Assembly (NCBI RefSeq): GCF_902859745.1
Contig: NZ_CADIJW010000001.1
Coordinates: forward strand, 124,001 to 188,000
DNA from: Achromobacter dolens
GTDB taxonomy: Bacteria > Pseudomonadota > Gammaproteobacteria > Burkholderiales > Burkholderiaceae_B
Direction: 5' to 3'
Length of the DNA stretch: 64,000 bases
Shown: piece by piece, positions 55,925 to 63,139 of the stretch
Layout: each line of letters opens with the position of its first letter
Numbering within the stretch: the first letter of the stretch is position 1
The notes under the pieces: generated by a model
What the model saw: the letters and a program-made list of their open reading frames with translations, nothing else
The model's database searches: none
Told to the model about the DNA's origin: nothing
Program-made: the position numbers and the translations under genes

Positions 55925-57357
55925 GAACGATGAAAGCTGTTTCCCTGATCCGCAAACCCGCCGCCCTGGCTCTGGTGCTGGCCCTGGCCGGCTGCGGCGG
56001 CCTGCTCAAGAGCGAATACGAAACGCCGCGGACGCAGTCGCCGGCCGCCTGGCTCCACGGCACGGGCGCCGACGCGCCGGCCAACGCGCTGGCCGCTGGA
56101 GGCGCCTGGTGGCGCAATTTCAACGACCCGGTGCTGGACGGCCTGGTCGATGGCGCGTTGGCGCGCAACAACGACCTGGCCGCCGCCGCCATCCGCGTGC
56201 GCCGCGCGCAATTGCAGGCCGGACTGGCACAGGACCAACTTATCCCGCAACTGTCCGGCACCGGCAACGTGACGCGCGCGCGCAACCTGCGCGGCGAACG
56301 CGAAATCACGCGCACCAACAGCGCCGAACTGTCGATCGGCTACGAGGTCGACCTGTGGGGCAAGCTGTCGCGCCAGCTCGACGCCGCCGAGTGGGAAGCG
56401 CTCGCCAGCGAGCAGGACCGCCAAAGCTCCGCGCTGTCGCTGGTGGGCACCACCGCCACGCTGTATTGGCAGACCGCCTTCATCAACCAGCGCATCGCCA
56501 GCAGCCTGGAGAGCATCGCCTACGCCCGCAAGACGCAGGAACTGGTGCGCGCGCAATATGCCGCCGGCGGCGCCTCGGCGCTGGAAGTGGCCGAGGCCGA
56601 GCAGACCGTGGCCAGCCAGCAGGCGGCGCACGCGCTGCTGGTGCAGCAACGGGTGGAATACGTGAACGCGCTGGCGATCCTGTTCGACGGCCCGCCCGAC
56701 CGCACCATGGCCGACCCGCAACGCCTGCCGCAGTACCCGCTGCCGCAGGCGCGCGAAGGCGTGCCGGCCGAACTGCTGGGCCGCCGTCCCGACCTGCGCG
56801 CCGCCGAACTGCGCCTGCGGGAGTCGCTGTCCAATATCGACGCGGCCCGCGCCAGTTTCTATCCGACCCTGAACCTGACCGGCGCGCTGGGCAGCTCCAG
56901 CCCGACGCTGTCGAATGTGCTGCAGAACCCCGTGGGCACGCTGACGGGGGCGCTGACGCTGCCGTTCCTGCAGTTCAACCGCCTGAACCTGAACCTGAAG
57001 GTCTCGCGCGCGGATTTCGACGAACGGGTGGTGAGCTTCCGCCAGGCGCTGTACCAAGCCATGGCGGATGTGGAAAACGCGTTGTCGAACCGGACGCAGT
57101 TGCGCCTGCAGGCTGAGCAGTTGGACGCGTCGCTGAAGGCGGCGCGCGAGGCGGAGCGCCTGTACGAGGTGCGCTACCGAGCGGGATCGGTGTCGTTGCG
57201 GTTCTGGTTGGATGCGCAAGAGAAGCGGCGCGCAGCCGAGATCGCGCGGGACGAGAATGCCCTGAATCGGTTGGTGAATCAGGTGAAGGTCTATCAGGCG
57301 CTGGGAGGAGACGATGCCGTCGTCATGGCCGGTGCTGGCGCGGTGGACGGCCGATGA
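55921..57357 (+). CDS. NodT-family outer-membrane efflux lipoprotein (TolC-type channel)
   Basis: A 478-aa outer-membrane factor. The ATG at 55921 overlaps the macB stop by 4 nt. The lipobox LALAGCGG puts the lipidated Cys at about residue 24. Two outer-membrane efflux repeats are visible: [20 protein letters not shown] with [20 protein letters not shown], and [20 protein letters not shown] with [13 protein letters not shown]. It completes a tripartite MacAB-channel pump in one operon. The last ~100 bp are slightly less GC-biased. Confidence 0.94.
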   Translation: MRTMKAVSLIRKPAALALVLALAGCGGLLKSEYETPRTQSPAAWLHGTGADAPANALAAGGAWWRNFNDPVLDGLVDGALARNNDLAAAAIRVRRAQLQAGLAQDQLIPQLSGTGNVTRARNLRGEREITRTNSAELSIGYEVDLWGKLSRQLDAAEWEALASEQDRQSSALSLVGTTATLYWQTAFINQRIASSLESIAYARKTQELVRAQYAAGGASALEVAEAEQTVASQQAAHALLVQQRVEYVNALAILFDGPPDRTMADPQRLPQYPLPQAREGVPAELLGRRPDLRAAELRLRESLSNIDAARASFYPTLNLTGALGSSSPTLSNVLQNPVGTLTGALTLPFLQFNRLNLNLKVSRADFDERVVSFRQALYQAMADVENALSNRTQLRLQAEQLDASLKAAREAERLYEVRYRAGSVSLRFWLDAQEKRRAAEIARDENALNRLVNQVKVYQALGGDDAVVMAGAGAVDGR

Positions 57358-57699
57358 GCGGATCGCGCCCATAGCGCGTTGAAAAAAGCCCCGGCGTCGG
57401 CGCGCGATATCGCCGGCGCCAGCGCTGAAATCCGATCGCGTCCGATCCTCCTGGCCGCGTCAACTTCGATATTGGCTCGGGCAGTTCGCAAGCTGACCCG
57501 CAGCGCTTCGGCCTGTTCCCGAATCGTCGCCTATGCCGTCAGATTCGGACGGTTTCACCTGATGCAATAGAAGACGGAAAGCAGCGTCAGCCGACGCTGA
57601 ATCATGAAGGCCGTCGCTACAATCGATTGACCGCGCAATACCCCGCCAGACTGATCACGTTCACCGCAACGTACGATCACCGTCACCGAAATACTCAGA
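57358..57699. other. Intergenic region between the efflux operon and the LysR gene
   Basis: 342 bp with no supported gene. An A-rich tract followed by a GC-rich dyad (57380-57425) may end the efflux operon, but the stem is imperfect. GC content begins to fall within this stretch, so it is a candidate for the left boundary of the accessory region. Confidence 0.45.
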
Positions 57700-58608
57700 A
57701 TGAACTTGCGACTGCTGAAGTACTTCGCTGTGTTGGCCGACGAGTTGAACTATCGCCGCGCCGCCGAACGGCTGCATATTGAAATCTCGCCGTTGTCTCG
57801 GGCGATTCAATCGCTGGAAACCACCTTGGGGGTGTCTCTTTTTGTGCGGTCCAACCGGGGCACCCTGCTCACGCCGGAGGGGGAAGCGCTACGGGAGCAC
57901 ATTCCGGCCATATTCAGCGCAATCGGTCAGGCGCGCGACAGCGTCCTAGGCGTGGCCGTTGGCAATCGCGGCGCGCTACATATTGCCCTGTCAGAAGGAA
58001 TGAACCCGACGCGATTGGCCGCGTTGATGGCCGGTTGCCGCGCGGACGAGCCGCGCGTGGTCATCCATTTTTCGGAGGTGCCGTTCGCCCAGCAACTCGC
58101 AGGCCTGGACCAAGGCCTTTACGACCTGGGTTTCGCTCCATCCGACCACGTGGGCCGCGGCATCGTGGCTGAACGAGCCTGGCAAGACCCGATCCATGTG
58201 ATTCTCCCCACCGGCCACCCGCTGCTGGCGATGGAAGTGATTCCATTGAGCGCGGTTCTCAGGCATCCCCTGGTGCTTGGCGATCCGAAGTATTGCGAGG
58301 GATGCCGCCGGCAAATCGACCGCTTGATCAGTAAGGGTTCGGCCCAACCTCTCGTGGCGGCGCAGGTGCAATCGACCTATCTCATGCTTTCGATGGTGGC
58401 CGCTGGCGTCGGCCTCGCACTGGTGGGCGCTTCCCAGGCCCTTTCAAGCTGGGAACTCGGCATCCTCAGCCGTCCGCTGGCCGAGCCGGCGGCGTTGACG
58501 ACCTGGCTCCTGCGCTCAACCCGCGTCGCACGCCAGAACGTGACGCGCTTCGTTGAGCGGGTGATTGCCATGCGCGAAGACACCTCTCCACCTTCCCGCG
58601 CGCGGTAA
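57700..58608 (+). CDS. LysR-family regulator of the type often found with integrative elements
   Basis: A 302-aa LysR protein. The HTH lies in LNYRRAAERLHIEISPLSRA (residues 17-36). The effector domain has LHIALSEGMNPTRLAALMAG, FSEVPFAQQLAGLDQGLYDL, LGFAPSDHVGRGIVAE and LGDPKYCEGCRRQIDRLI. The combination LxxGLYDxGFAxSDxVGxGIVAE with CEGxxRQ is, from memory, that of LysR regulators repeatedly seen beside integrative and conjugative elements in beta- and gamma-proteobacteria. No such element is visible on this side of the window. A terminator-like dyad follows at 58664. Confidence 0.9.
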   Translation: MNLRLLKYFAVLADELNYRRAAERLHIEISPLSRAIQSLETTLGVSLFVRSNRGTLLTPEGEALREHIPAIFSAIGQARDSVLGVAVGNRGALHIALSEGMNPTRLAALMAGCRADEPRVVIHFSEVPFAQQLAGLDQGLYDLGFAPSDHVGRGIVAERAWQDPIHVILPTGHPLLAMEVIPLSAVLRHPLVLGDPKYCEGCRRQIDRLISKGSAQPLVAAQVQSTYLMLSMVAAGVGLALVGASQALSSWELGILSRPLAEPAALTTWLLRSTRVARQNVTRFVERVIAMREDTSPPSRAR

Positions 58609-58663
58609 ACGGCCACTATCGGTGCGTGAGCCTGGCTCGATCACATCCACACGTTACCTTTTG

Positions 58664-58703
58664 GGCCTATCACGTTGCCCATAAGGCAACGTGATAGGCC
58701 TTT
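58664..58703 (+). terminator. 16-bp perfect inverted repeat, terminator-like, between LysR and the duplicated module
   Basis: GGCCTATCACGTTGCC (58664-58679) and GGCAACGTGATAGGCC (58685-58700) are exact reverse complements with a CATAA loop, followed by TTTC. It can terminate the LysR transcript. The corresponding place in copy B (about 60585-60630) keeps CGTTACCTTTT and ATAAGGCAACGT but has lost the left arm, so the dyad is part of the duplicated unit. Confidence 0.75.
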
Positions 58704-58800
58704 CGCCGTTCTAGATTGAAAGATCCAATTCCCTGCCTTTGTAGCGCTTTTGGAAAAGAAGTCAGGGGCGTCAATTGCTGGAATCAATCAGGAGCTGCTT

Positions 58801-59652
58801 GTGCAAGTATCCAATTCAACGCTGTCAGGTCCGAGCGGCCCGCTCGGTTTCAACTATTCGTCGACGCGGTTCACCACCGACGCGAATGGGGAGGCCCGCT
58901 TCACCGAAGTCATGGGTTCTGCGAAGCAAAAATATATCGAAAGCCCCCCCGCATCGAAGGCCGTGACCCTGTCTGATAAGGCGGTGGCGCTGTCAAGCCA
59001 GGAGACCGAAGATGAGGATGCAGATCTCAGCTTGTTGGCGTGCTGGACACCGGCTGAGCTGGCGCGGTTCACCAGGAACTATACGGAAAGCGAGCGGCTC
59101 GAGGAACTGGATATTATGGTTTTTAACAGTCAATATTCACCGGGGTGCGATTGCAGTGAGCTTACTGAAGATGGTGGTCAGATTTACTATGCGACCACGA
59201 AGATTCCGGTTACCGCAGAAAGTGAAATTGTCGACAGGCGGCAGTCAGATACGTTCGTTGCGCAGTTGAAATCGATGTATAAGGCCGAAAGGAACAAAGG
59301 CAGCTCAGCGCTGGATATCTACAAGAAGATCGGAAAATTGATTCTGGCCCAACCGGATGATTTTGCTTATAGGTTCGGATTCAGTGTCACGTTTCGCGAG
59401 AGGGTGGAGTCCATGCAATGGGGGGGACGTGCTAACCCGGTCGAACGGCAGCGCGGTGATTTTTCTACCCTCAGTCACGCCGCTTCAGACGAATCGAATG
59501 TCGCGATGTTGAAAAAAATGAAAGATGGGTTTTCGCACAACACGCTGCAACAGAAAGTACATGATATGGAGCGAGACAGGCAGCATCAGTTGATGGACCT
59601 GTTGTATGGGAAAGTGAACCATAAGTCGAAACCCACAGGTCGCCAGGCGTAA
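58801..59652 (+). CDS. Unknown protein, copy A of a duplicated pair (283 aa)
   Basis: The start is the GTG at 58801, with AGGAGC seven nt upstream; the same signal is present in copy B. The first ~60 residues (MQVSNSTLSGPSGPLGFNYS... to DKAVALS) are almost identical to copy B at 60732, with about four base changes in 196 nt. The rest is roughly half identical by eye. No signal peptide or membrane segment is seen. The N-terminus is rich in Ser, Thr and Gly. Two nearby cysteines (GCDCSE) are conserved as CDCSD in copy B. The C-terminus keeps MERDR...LMDLLYGK. The family is unknown to me. The gene is AT-richer than the core genome, which suggests transfer. Confidence 0.75.
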   Translation: MQVSNSTLSGPSGPLGFNYSSTRFTTDANGEARFTEVMGSAKQKYIESPPASKAVTLSDKAVALSSQETEDEDADLSLLACWTPAELARFTRNYTESERLEELDIMVFNSQYSPGCDCSELTEDGGQIYYATTKIPVTAESEIVDRRQSDTFVAQLKSMYKAERNKGSSALDIYKKIGKLILAQPDDFAYRFGFSVTFRERVESMQWGGRANPVERQRGDFSTLSHAASDESNVAMLKKMKDGFSHNTLQQKVHDMERDRQHQLMDLLYGKVNHKSKPTGRQA

Positions 59653-59663
59653 ATCAGGTTTCT

Positions 59664-59691
59664 CCGAAAAATGCGCATGTCGCATTTTCGG
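59664..59691 (+). terminator. Hairpin after copy A unknown gene
   Basis: CCGAAAAATGCG/CGCATTTTCGG forms an 11-12-bp stem 12 nt after the stop of the 283-aa gene. There is no clear T-tract after it, so termination is probable but not certain. Copy B has a different but equally placed hairpin with a T-tract at 61612-61645. Confidence 0.55.
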
Positions 59692-60003
59692 AAAGGCGTC
59701 GGCATATTGGATTCGCCGGGCCTAATAAAGATGGTCAGACAGAACCCCGCTAGGCGTAGCGCTTCGTGGGGATCGGGCCGACCATAGCTTTTTATGGCTA
59801 GGGGCAAAACCATATTTTTCTGACCGATACGGTAACGCGTGTTCCCAAAATAGCAATAAACGACGCCGTTGCTGCGTTCAAATTGATGTGCAGGTTGTCA
59901 ACCTGTCCACCCCGTATGTTGTCAAGCTGAAAGCAAGTCATCTAAGGGGGGGCATCAATCGCTGATTGATGCGTAGTTTCATACCTAGCCCTGGAGAGAT
60001 GTC
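59692..60003. promoter_or_regulatory. Upstream region of the decayed secreted-protein gene, with a palindrome
   Basis: This ~310-bp stretch is recognisably homologous to 61646-61905 in copy B (for example CGCGTGTTCC, TTCAAATTGA, GTTGTCAACCTG and ATCGCTGATTGATGCG). It contains the perfect palindrome CAGGTTG-T-CAACCTG at 59891-59905. It holds no gene of its own that I can support. Confidence 0.6.
59891..59905. promoter_or_regulatory. Conserved palindrome CAGGTTG-T-CAACCTG (copy A)
   Basis: A perfect 7-bp dyad with a one-base centre, about 100 bp upstream of the secreted-protein gene start. Copy B retains it as CAGGTT-ATC-AACCTG at 61792-61806, at the same distance. Conservation in position and symmetry in two otherwise diverged upstream regions suggests an operator. 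Confidence 0.55.
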
Positions 60004-60151
60004 ATAAAAACCCCATTGCTGCGTGCAGATATCGCAGTATTTTAATGGCAAACTCGCCGATAAGCCTTTCCATGTGAAATATACTGGAACAGGGCTTGGG
60101 CCATATCCTCGCTATATCCTTGCCACGATGGTGGTTTATTACAACGACTGA
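60004..60151 (+). pseudogene. Decayed copy of the small secreted protein gene
   Basis: The start has become ATA (KTPLLRA aligns with KNGLLNA of copy B). An internal deletion of about 250 bp then joins to the 3' end in another frame. That end reads QYFNGKLADKPFHVKYTGTG, then LGPYPRYILATMVVYYND and TGA at 60149-60151, against QYFVGSPADNTFYVKYTGTG and PRYIISSMVVYYND in the intact gene at 61906-62316. It cannot make the protein. It shows that the duplicated unit included this gene. Confidence 0.85.
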
Positions 60152-60163
60152 GAAAACAGCAAT

Positions 60164-60204
60164 GGATGGCGATTTGTTTTCGATTTGAAAATAAATCGCC
60201 ATCC
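60164..60204 (+). repeat. Hairpin after the decayed secreted gene
   Basis: GGATGGCGATTTGTTTTC (60164-60181) and GAAAATAAATCGCCATCC (60187-60204) form an 18-bp stem with one mismatch and a 5-nt loop. It lies between the secreted-gene remnant and the ATPase fragment. Copy B has an unrelated stem in the same place at 62329-62369, so a structure is kept although its sequence changed. Confidence 0.7.
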
Positions 60205-60238
60205 GAAATATATAAGCTGATTCTGGACATCGTGACCG

Positions 60239-60478
60239 ATGCAGAGCAAAGAGGCGTCGTCGGGCCATCCGCTCGTTCAAATCACACATGTCAGCCATGC
60301 CTATCGCATGAGCAGCCAATCCGTATCCATGCTACGGGACGCGACGCTCGAAATCCATCCTGGCGAAACCTGCACGCTGCTTGGAGCGTCCGGTTCCGGC
60401 AAGAGCACCTTGCTCAGTATCCTGGGCTTGCTCGACCGGCTTTCGGCGGACCGGTTCCTACCTGGGAAACCCCGCTAG
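60239..60478 (+). pseudogene. Truncated MacB-like ABC ATPase fragment (copy A)
   Basis: A 79-codon frame whose first ~70 codons match the intact ATPase at 62417-63121. [40 protein letters not shown] (Walker A) and [11 protein letters not shown] are present. Similarity stops abruptly after the D-loop-proximal LLDR block, and the frame ends GKPR. The Q-loop, signature, Walker B and H-loop are absent, so it cannot hydrolyse ATP. It marks the 3' breakpoint of copy A. Confidence 0.85.
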
Positions 60479-60731
60479 GGGGCAACTCCCGGCAACAGAA
60501 AAACCTCATCAGGTTGACTAGCCATTGCCGGGCGAATTGCTCCCATGTGTGCAGTGAGTACCGCCTTCGGGTGGGTTGCCCGTACGTTACCTTTTCGGTC
60601 TGGCGCGTTTCTTATAAGGCAACGTCAAGGGCCACTCGCCGTTCTAGATTGAAAGATCCAATTCCTTGCCCTTGCGCCCATTTGGAGAACAGCCAATGGC
60701 ATCAATGGCTTGAATCAATCAGGAGCTACTT
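60479..60731. promoter_or_regulatory. Junction and promoter region of copy B
   Basis: About 250 bp. From about 60585 onward it is homologous to the region before copy A. Both hold CGCCGTTCTAGATTGAAAGA followed by TCCAATTCC (copy A from 58704, copy B from about 60638), which probably includes the promoter of the unknown gene. Both also hold AATCAATCAGGAGCT immediately before the GTG. Confidence 0.6.
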
Positions 60732-61571
60732 GTGCAAGTATCCAATTCAACGCTGTCAGGTCCGAGCGGCCCGCTCGGATTCAACTATTCGTCGACGCGG
60801 TTCACTACGGACGCGAATGGGGAAGCCCGCTTCACCGAAGTCATGGGTTCTGCGAAGCAAAAATATATCGAAAGCCCCCCCGCATCGAAGGCCGTGACCC
60901 TGTCTGATAAGGCGGTGGCGCTGTCAAATAAGGAGTCGGAAGATAAGGATGCAGATCTCAGCTTGTTGACGGCCTGGACACCTGAAGAGTTGGCTCGCTT
61001 TGCTAACAACTATACCGAGGAGGAACGGTATCAACGGCTCGAGACTTGGGCTTTCTTCGGCGATGGGGCCGCATGTGACTGCAGCGACGCAATTTATGGG
61101 GGGCCGGATTACTACGCGACTACGAGAATTCCGATCACTCCTGAAAGTAAAATGATCGATAAACGACAAGCCGATGCGTGCAATGCCGAATTGAAAGCCA
61201 TGTATGCCGCCGAGAAGGCAAAGGGCAGTTCAGCAATGGATATCTATAAAAAAATGGGGCATGTGATTTTGTCTCAGCCGAACGATTTCGCCTACAGATT
61301 CGGATTGAGTGTCAAGTATCGTGAAGCGGTAGAGTCAATGGATCCGTGGGGAGGTCACGGGAATCCGTTCGTTAATGGTATTACGTCCATCACGTATGTC
61401 CCACCAGATGAATCAGACGCTGGGACGCCTACGCAGACAAAGGATGAAATTTCCCGAAGCGTGTTGCAGCACAAAGTGCATGCTATGGAACGGGACAGGC
61501 AATACCTGCTGATGGATTTGCTTTATGGAAAATTGGGTCATACGTCGAAGGCATCCAATCGCTCGGTATAG
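60732..61571 (+). CDS. Unknown protein, copy B of a duplicated pair (279 aa)
   Basis: The start is a GTG with AGGAGC seven nt upstream. Residues 1-62 are virtually the same as in copy A; from about residue 65 the two diverge but still align. Shared marks are DADLSLL(T/A)xWTPxELARF, NYTExER, CDCS, YYATT(R/K)IP, DKRQ/DRRQ, DIYKKxGxxILxQPxDFAYRFG, V(H)xMERDRQ and LMDLLYGK. It is mainly helical in appearance, with no export signal or membrane segment. The function is unknown. Its codon use is AT-richer than the core genome. A terminator follows, so it is probably monocistronic from its own promoter. Confidence 0.8.
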   Translation: MQVSNSTLSGPSGPLGFNYSSTRFTTDANGEARFTEVMGSAKQKYIESPPASKAVTLSDKAVALSNKESEDKDADLSLLTAWTPEELARFANNYTEEERYQRLETWAFFGDGAACDCSDAIYGGPDYYATTRIPITPESKMIDKRQADACNAELKAMYAAEKAKGSSAMDIYKKMGHVILSQPNDFAYRFGLSVKYREAVESMDPWGGHGNPFVNGITSITYVPPDESDAGTPTQTKDEISRSVLQHKVHAMERDRQYLLMDLLYGKLGHTSKASNRSV

Positions 61572-61611
61572 ATTATTAATTTCAGAGTGGCACGCTCTTA
61601 TGTGCCTTTCC

Positions 61612-61645
61612 GAAAAAAACCCGATGCGTTCCATTGGGTTTTTTT
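61612..61645 (+). terminator. Intrinsic terminator after copy B unknown gene
   Basis: AACCCGATG-CGTTC-CATTGGGTT is a 9-bp stem with one G-T pair, flanked by A7 and T7. It lies about 45 nt after the stop of the 279-aa gene. Confidence 0.85.
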
Positions 61646-61905
61646 ATGATCGTGGCTCAATCTGATTTTTCTCTTTGATGTAGCGACGGTCCGCTAAGCA
61701 ATGATGGGATTTTTCATGGTCTGACCAATTCGGTCGCGCGTGTTCCAAAAATAACAACATGCAATCCCATTGTGGCGCTCAAATTGAGTTGCAGGTTATC
61801 AACCTGTCGTCCTGTATGTTGATCGGGCCTCGCCAGCAAAAGCCGGGGAAGTTCAGCATCAGCCGATGATCGATACGAAGTTCACCTTTTTTTGGAAGAG
61901 ATTTT
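61646..61905. promoter_or_regulatory. Upstream region of the small secreted protein gene
   Basis: About 260 bp without a gene, homologous to 59692-60003. It holds the palindrome CAGGTT-ATC-AACCTG (61792-61806). TTTTTTTGGAAGAGA lies just before the ATG at 61906 and provides a GGAAGAG ribosome-binding site. Confidence 0.6.
61792..61806. promoter_or_regulatory. Conserved palindrome CAGGTT-ATC-AACCTG (copy B)
   Basis: A 6-bp dyad with a 3-bp centre, 100 bp upstream of the secreted-protein ATG. It is the counterpart of the 59891-59905 palindrome in copy A. It is a likely regulator binding site for the secreted-protein/ABC transcript. Confidence 0.55.
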
Positions 61906-62316
61906 ATGAAGAATGGATTGCTGAATGCGTTGATAGCTGCTTCGCTGCTGTTCTCCGGCAGCGCATTCGCCGGGGATTATGTTTGGTCCGCTGATAATGG
62001 TAGCGACTCCGTGTCAAGGAAGGGGGCGACAACAATTGTTATGTATCGGCCGGCTAATTTTCTCGTCTCACCCTCGGGTAAAAAAATAAAGGGTGTGCAA
62101 GTGCAGCTTCGAGATAGCGCCCAGGCGGATGTATCGATGCAGGTTTGCTACGGTAATACAGTTAATTGCCTTCCGATATCCTACGATGGGAGAATTTACC
62201 AATATTTTGTTGGCAGTCCTGCCGATAATACGTTCTATGTCAAATATACCGGTACGGGTGCCGGGCCGTACCCCAGGTACATAATTTCCTCGATGGTGGT
62301 GTATTACAACGACTAA
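61906..62316 (+). CDS. Small secreted protein with two cysteines (136 aa), possibly FlhE-like fold
   Basis: A Sec signal peptide, MKNGLLNALIAASLLFSGSA-FA, ends near AFA-G, leaving a mature protein of about 113 aa rich in beta-prone residues. Two cysteines (MQVCYGNTVNCLP) are six residues apart and probably form a disulfide in the periplasm. The C-terminal part, with VQLRDSAQADVSMQVCYG, then PADNTFYVKYTGTG and ISSMVVYYND, resembles the layout of the flagellar-associated protein FlhE (two Cys, short G-rich turn, S-x2-V-x-V-N-Y ending). That link is only a pattern judgement. It sits directly before an ABC ATPase gene, which suggests a joint function. Confidence 0.8.
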   Translation: MKNGLLNALIAASLLFSGSAFAGDYVWSADNGSDSVSRKGATTIVMYRPANFLVSPSGKKIKGVQVQLRDSAQADVSMQVCYGNTVNCLPISYDGRIYQYFVGSPADNTFYVKYTGTGAGPYPRYIISSMVVYYND

Positions 62317-62328
62317 GCAAGTTCCGAT

Positions 62329-62369
62329 CGATAGTGGGTCATTGCCGGTTTGGCTATAACCCGCTATCG
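62329..62369 (+). repeat. Hairpin between secreted protein gene and ABC ATPase gene
   Basis: CGATAGTGGGT (62329-62339) and ACCCGCTATCG (62359-62369) pair with one mismatch around a 19-nt loop. There is no T-tract, so it may act as a processing or attenuation element rather than a full terminator. It has the same position as the 60164-60204 stem in copy A. Confidence 0.6.
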
Positions 62370-62416
62370 AATACATTTGAATCGATTTGGACCTTTTGAC
62401 TGATGCGGCTTGCAAG

Positions 62417-63121
62417 ATGCTGCACCATCCGCTCATTCACGTCACACATGTCAGCCATGCCTATCGCATGAGCAGCCAATCCGTATCCGTGCTACGGGAC
62501 GTGACGCTCGGGATCCACCCCGGCGAAACCTGCGCGCTGCTTGGGGCGTCCGGTTCCGGCAAGAGCACCTTGCTCAATATCCTGGGCTTGCTCGACCGGC
62601 CGTCGGCCGGCCAGTTCCTGTTTCGCGGACGCGACATGCTGGATATGGACGAGAACGCTCGCGCCTGGGTTCGCAATCGAGAGATCGGGTTCGTTTTTCA
62701 GTCCTTCAACCTGTTGCCCCGTATGAACGCCCTCGATAACGTTGCCTTGCCACTGTTCTATCGTGGTATCCCGCGAGCCCAGGCGCGGGCCACGGCCACG
62801 GATTGGCTTCGTCAAGTTGGATTGGCCGATCGCGGCGGGCATCTCCCTGCCGATCTCTCCGGCGGGCAGCGCCAGCGGGTCGCCATTGCCCGCGCCTTGG
62901 TCGGCAATCCCTCCGTCATTCTTGCGGACGAACCGACCGGTAATCTGGATCAAGCTTCAGCCGAGAGCATCATGGCCTTGCTCATGGGGCTGAATCGCGA
63001 GCGGGCGGTCACGATCGTGATGGTGACGCATGATGCCAACCTGGCTGACCGCTTCTCGCGCCAGCTCCATGTGCGCGACGGTGTATTGCATGAACCCTGC
63101 CACTGCGATGAAAGACGTTGA
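62417..63121 (+). CDS. MacB/LolD-type ABC transporter ATPase (intact copy B)
   Basis: A 234-aa ATPase. The ATG at 62417 is preferred; a TTG at 62387 would add 10 residues, and neither has a strong ribosome site. Walker A is [17 protein letters not shown]-loop [20 protein letters not shown], signature [16 protein letters not shown], Walker [14 protein letters not shown]-loop VMVTHDAN. All catalytic residues are present. Unlike macB at 54 kb, the permease is a separate gene 6-18 nt downstream. Such ATPase-permease pairs export peptides or lipoproteins or act as mechanotransmitters. An adaptor gene is not seen before it; it may follow the window edge. Confidence 0.92.
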   Translation: MLHHPLIHVTHVSHAYRMSSQSVSVLRDVTLGIHPGETCALLGASGSGKSTLLNILGLLDRPSAGQFLFRGRDMLDMDENARAWVRNREIGFVFQSFNLLPRMNALDNVALPLFYRGIPRAQARATATDWLRQVGLADRGGHLPADLSGGQRQRVAIARALVGNPSVILADEPTGNLDQASAESIMALLMGLNRERAVTIVMVTHDANLADRFSRQLHVRDGVLHEPCHCDERR

Positions 63122-63139
63122 TTTCCGGTGTTCCGGTGC

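Noticed and set aside
52780-57357. Idea that the macAB-channel operon belongs to the accessory module at 58.6-64 kb
   Set aside because: It has typical core base composition, and a LysR gene and a composition change separate the two; the ATPases are homologous but clearly different.
59692-60003. Small RNA or tRNA gene in the AT-rich spacer of copy A
   Set aside because: No cloverleaf or promoter-terminator pair could be drawn; the region is explained as the homologue of the copy B promoter region.
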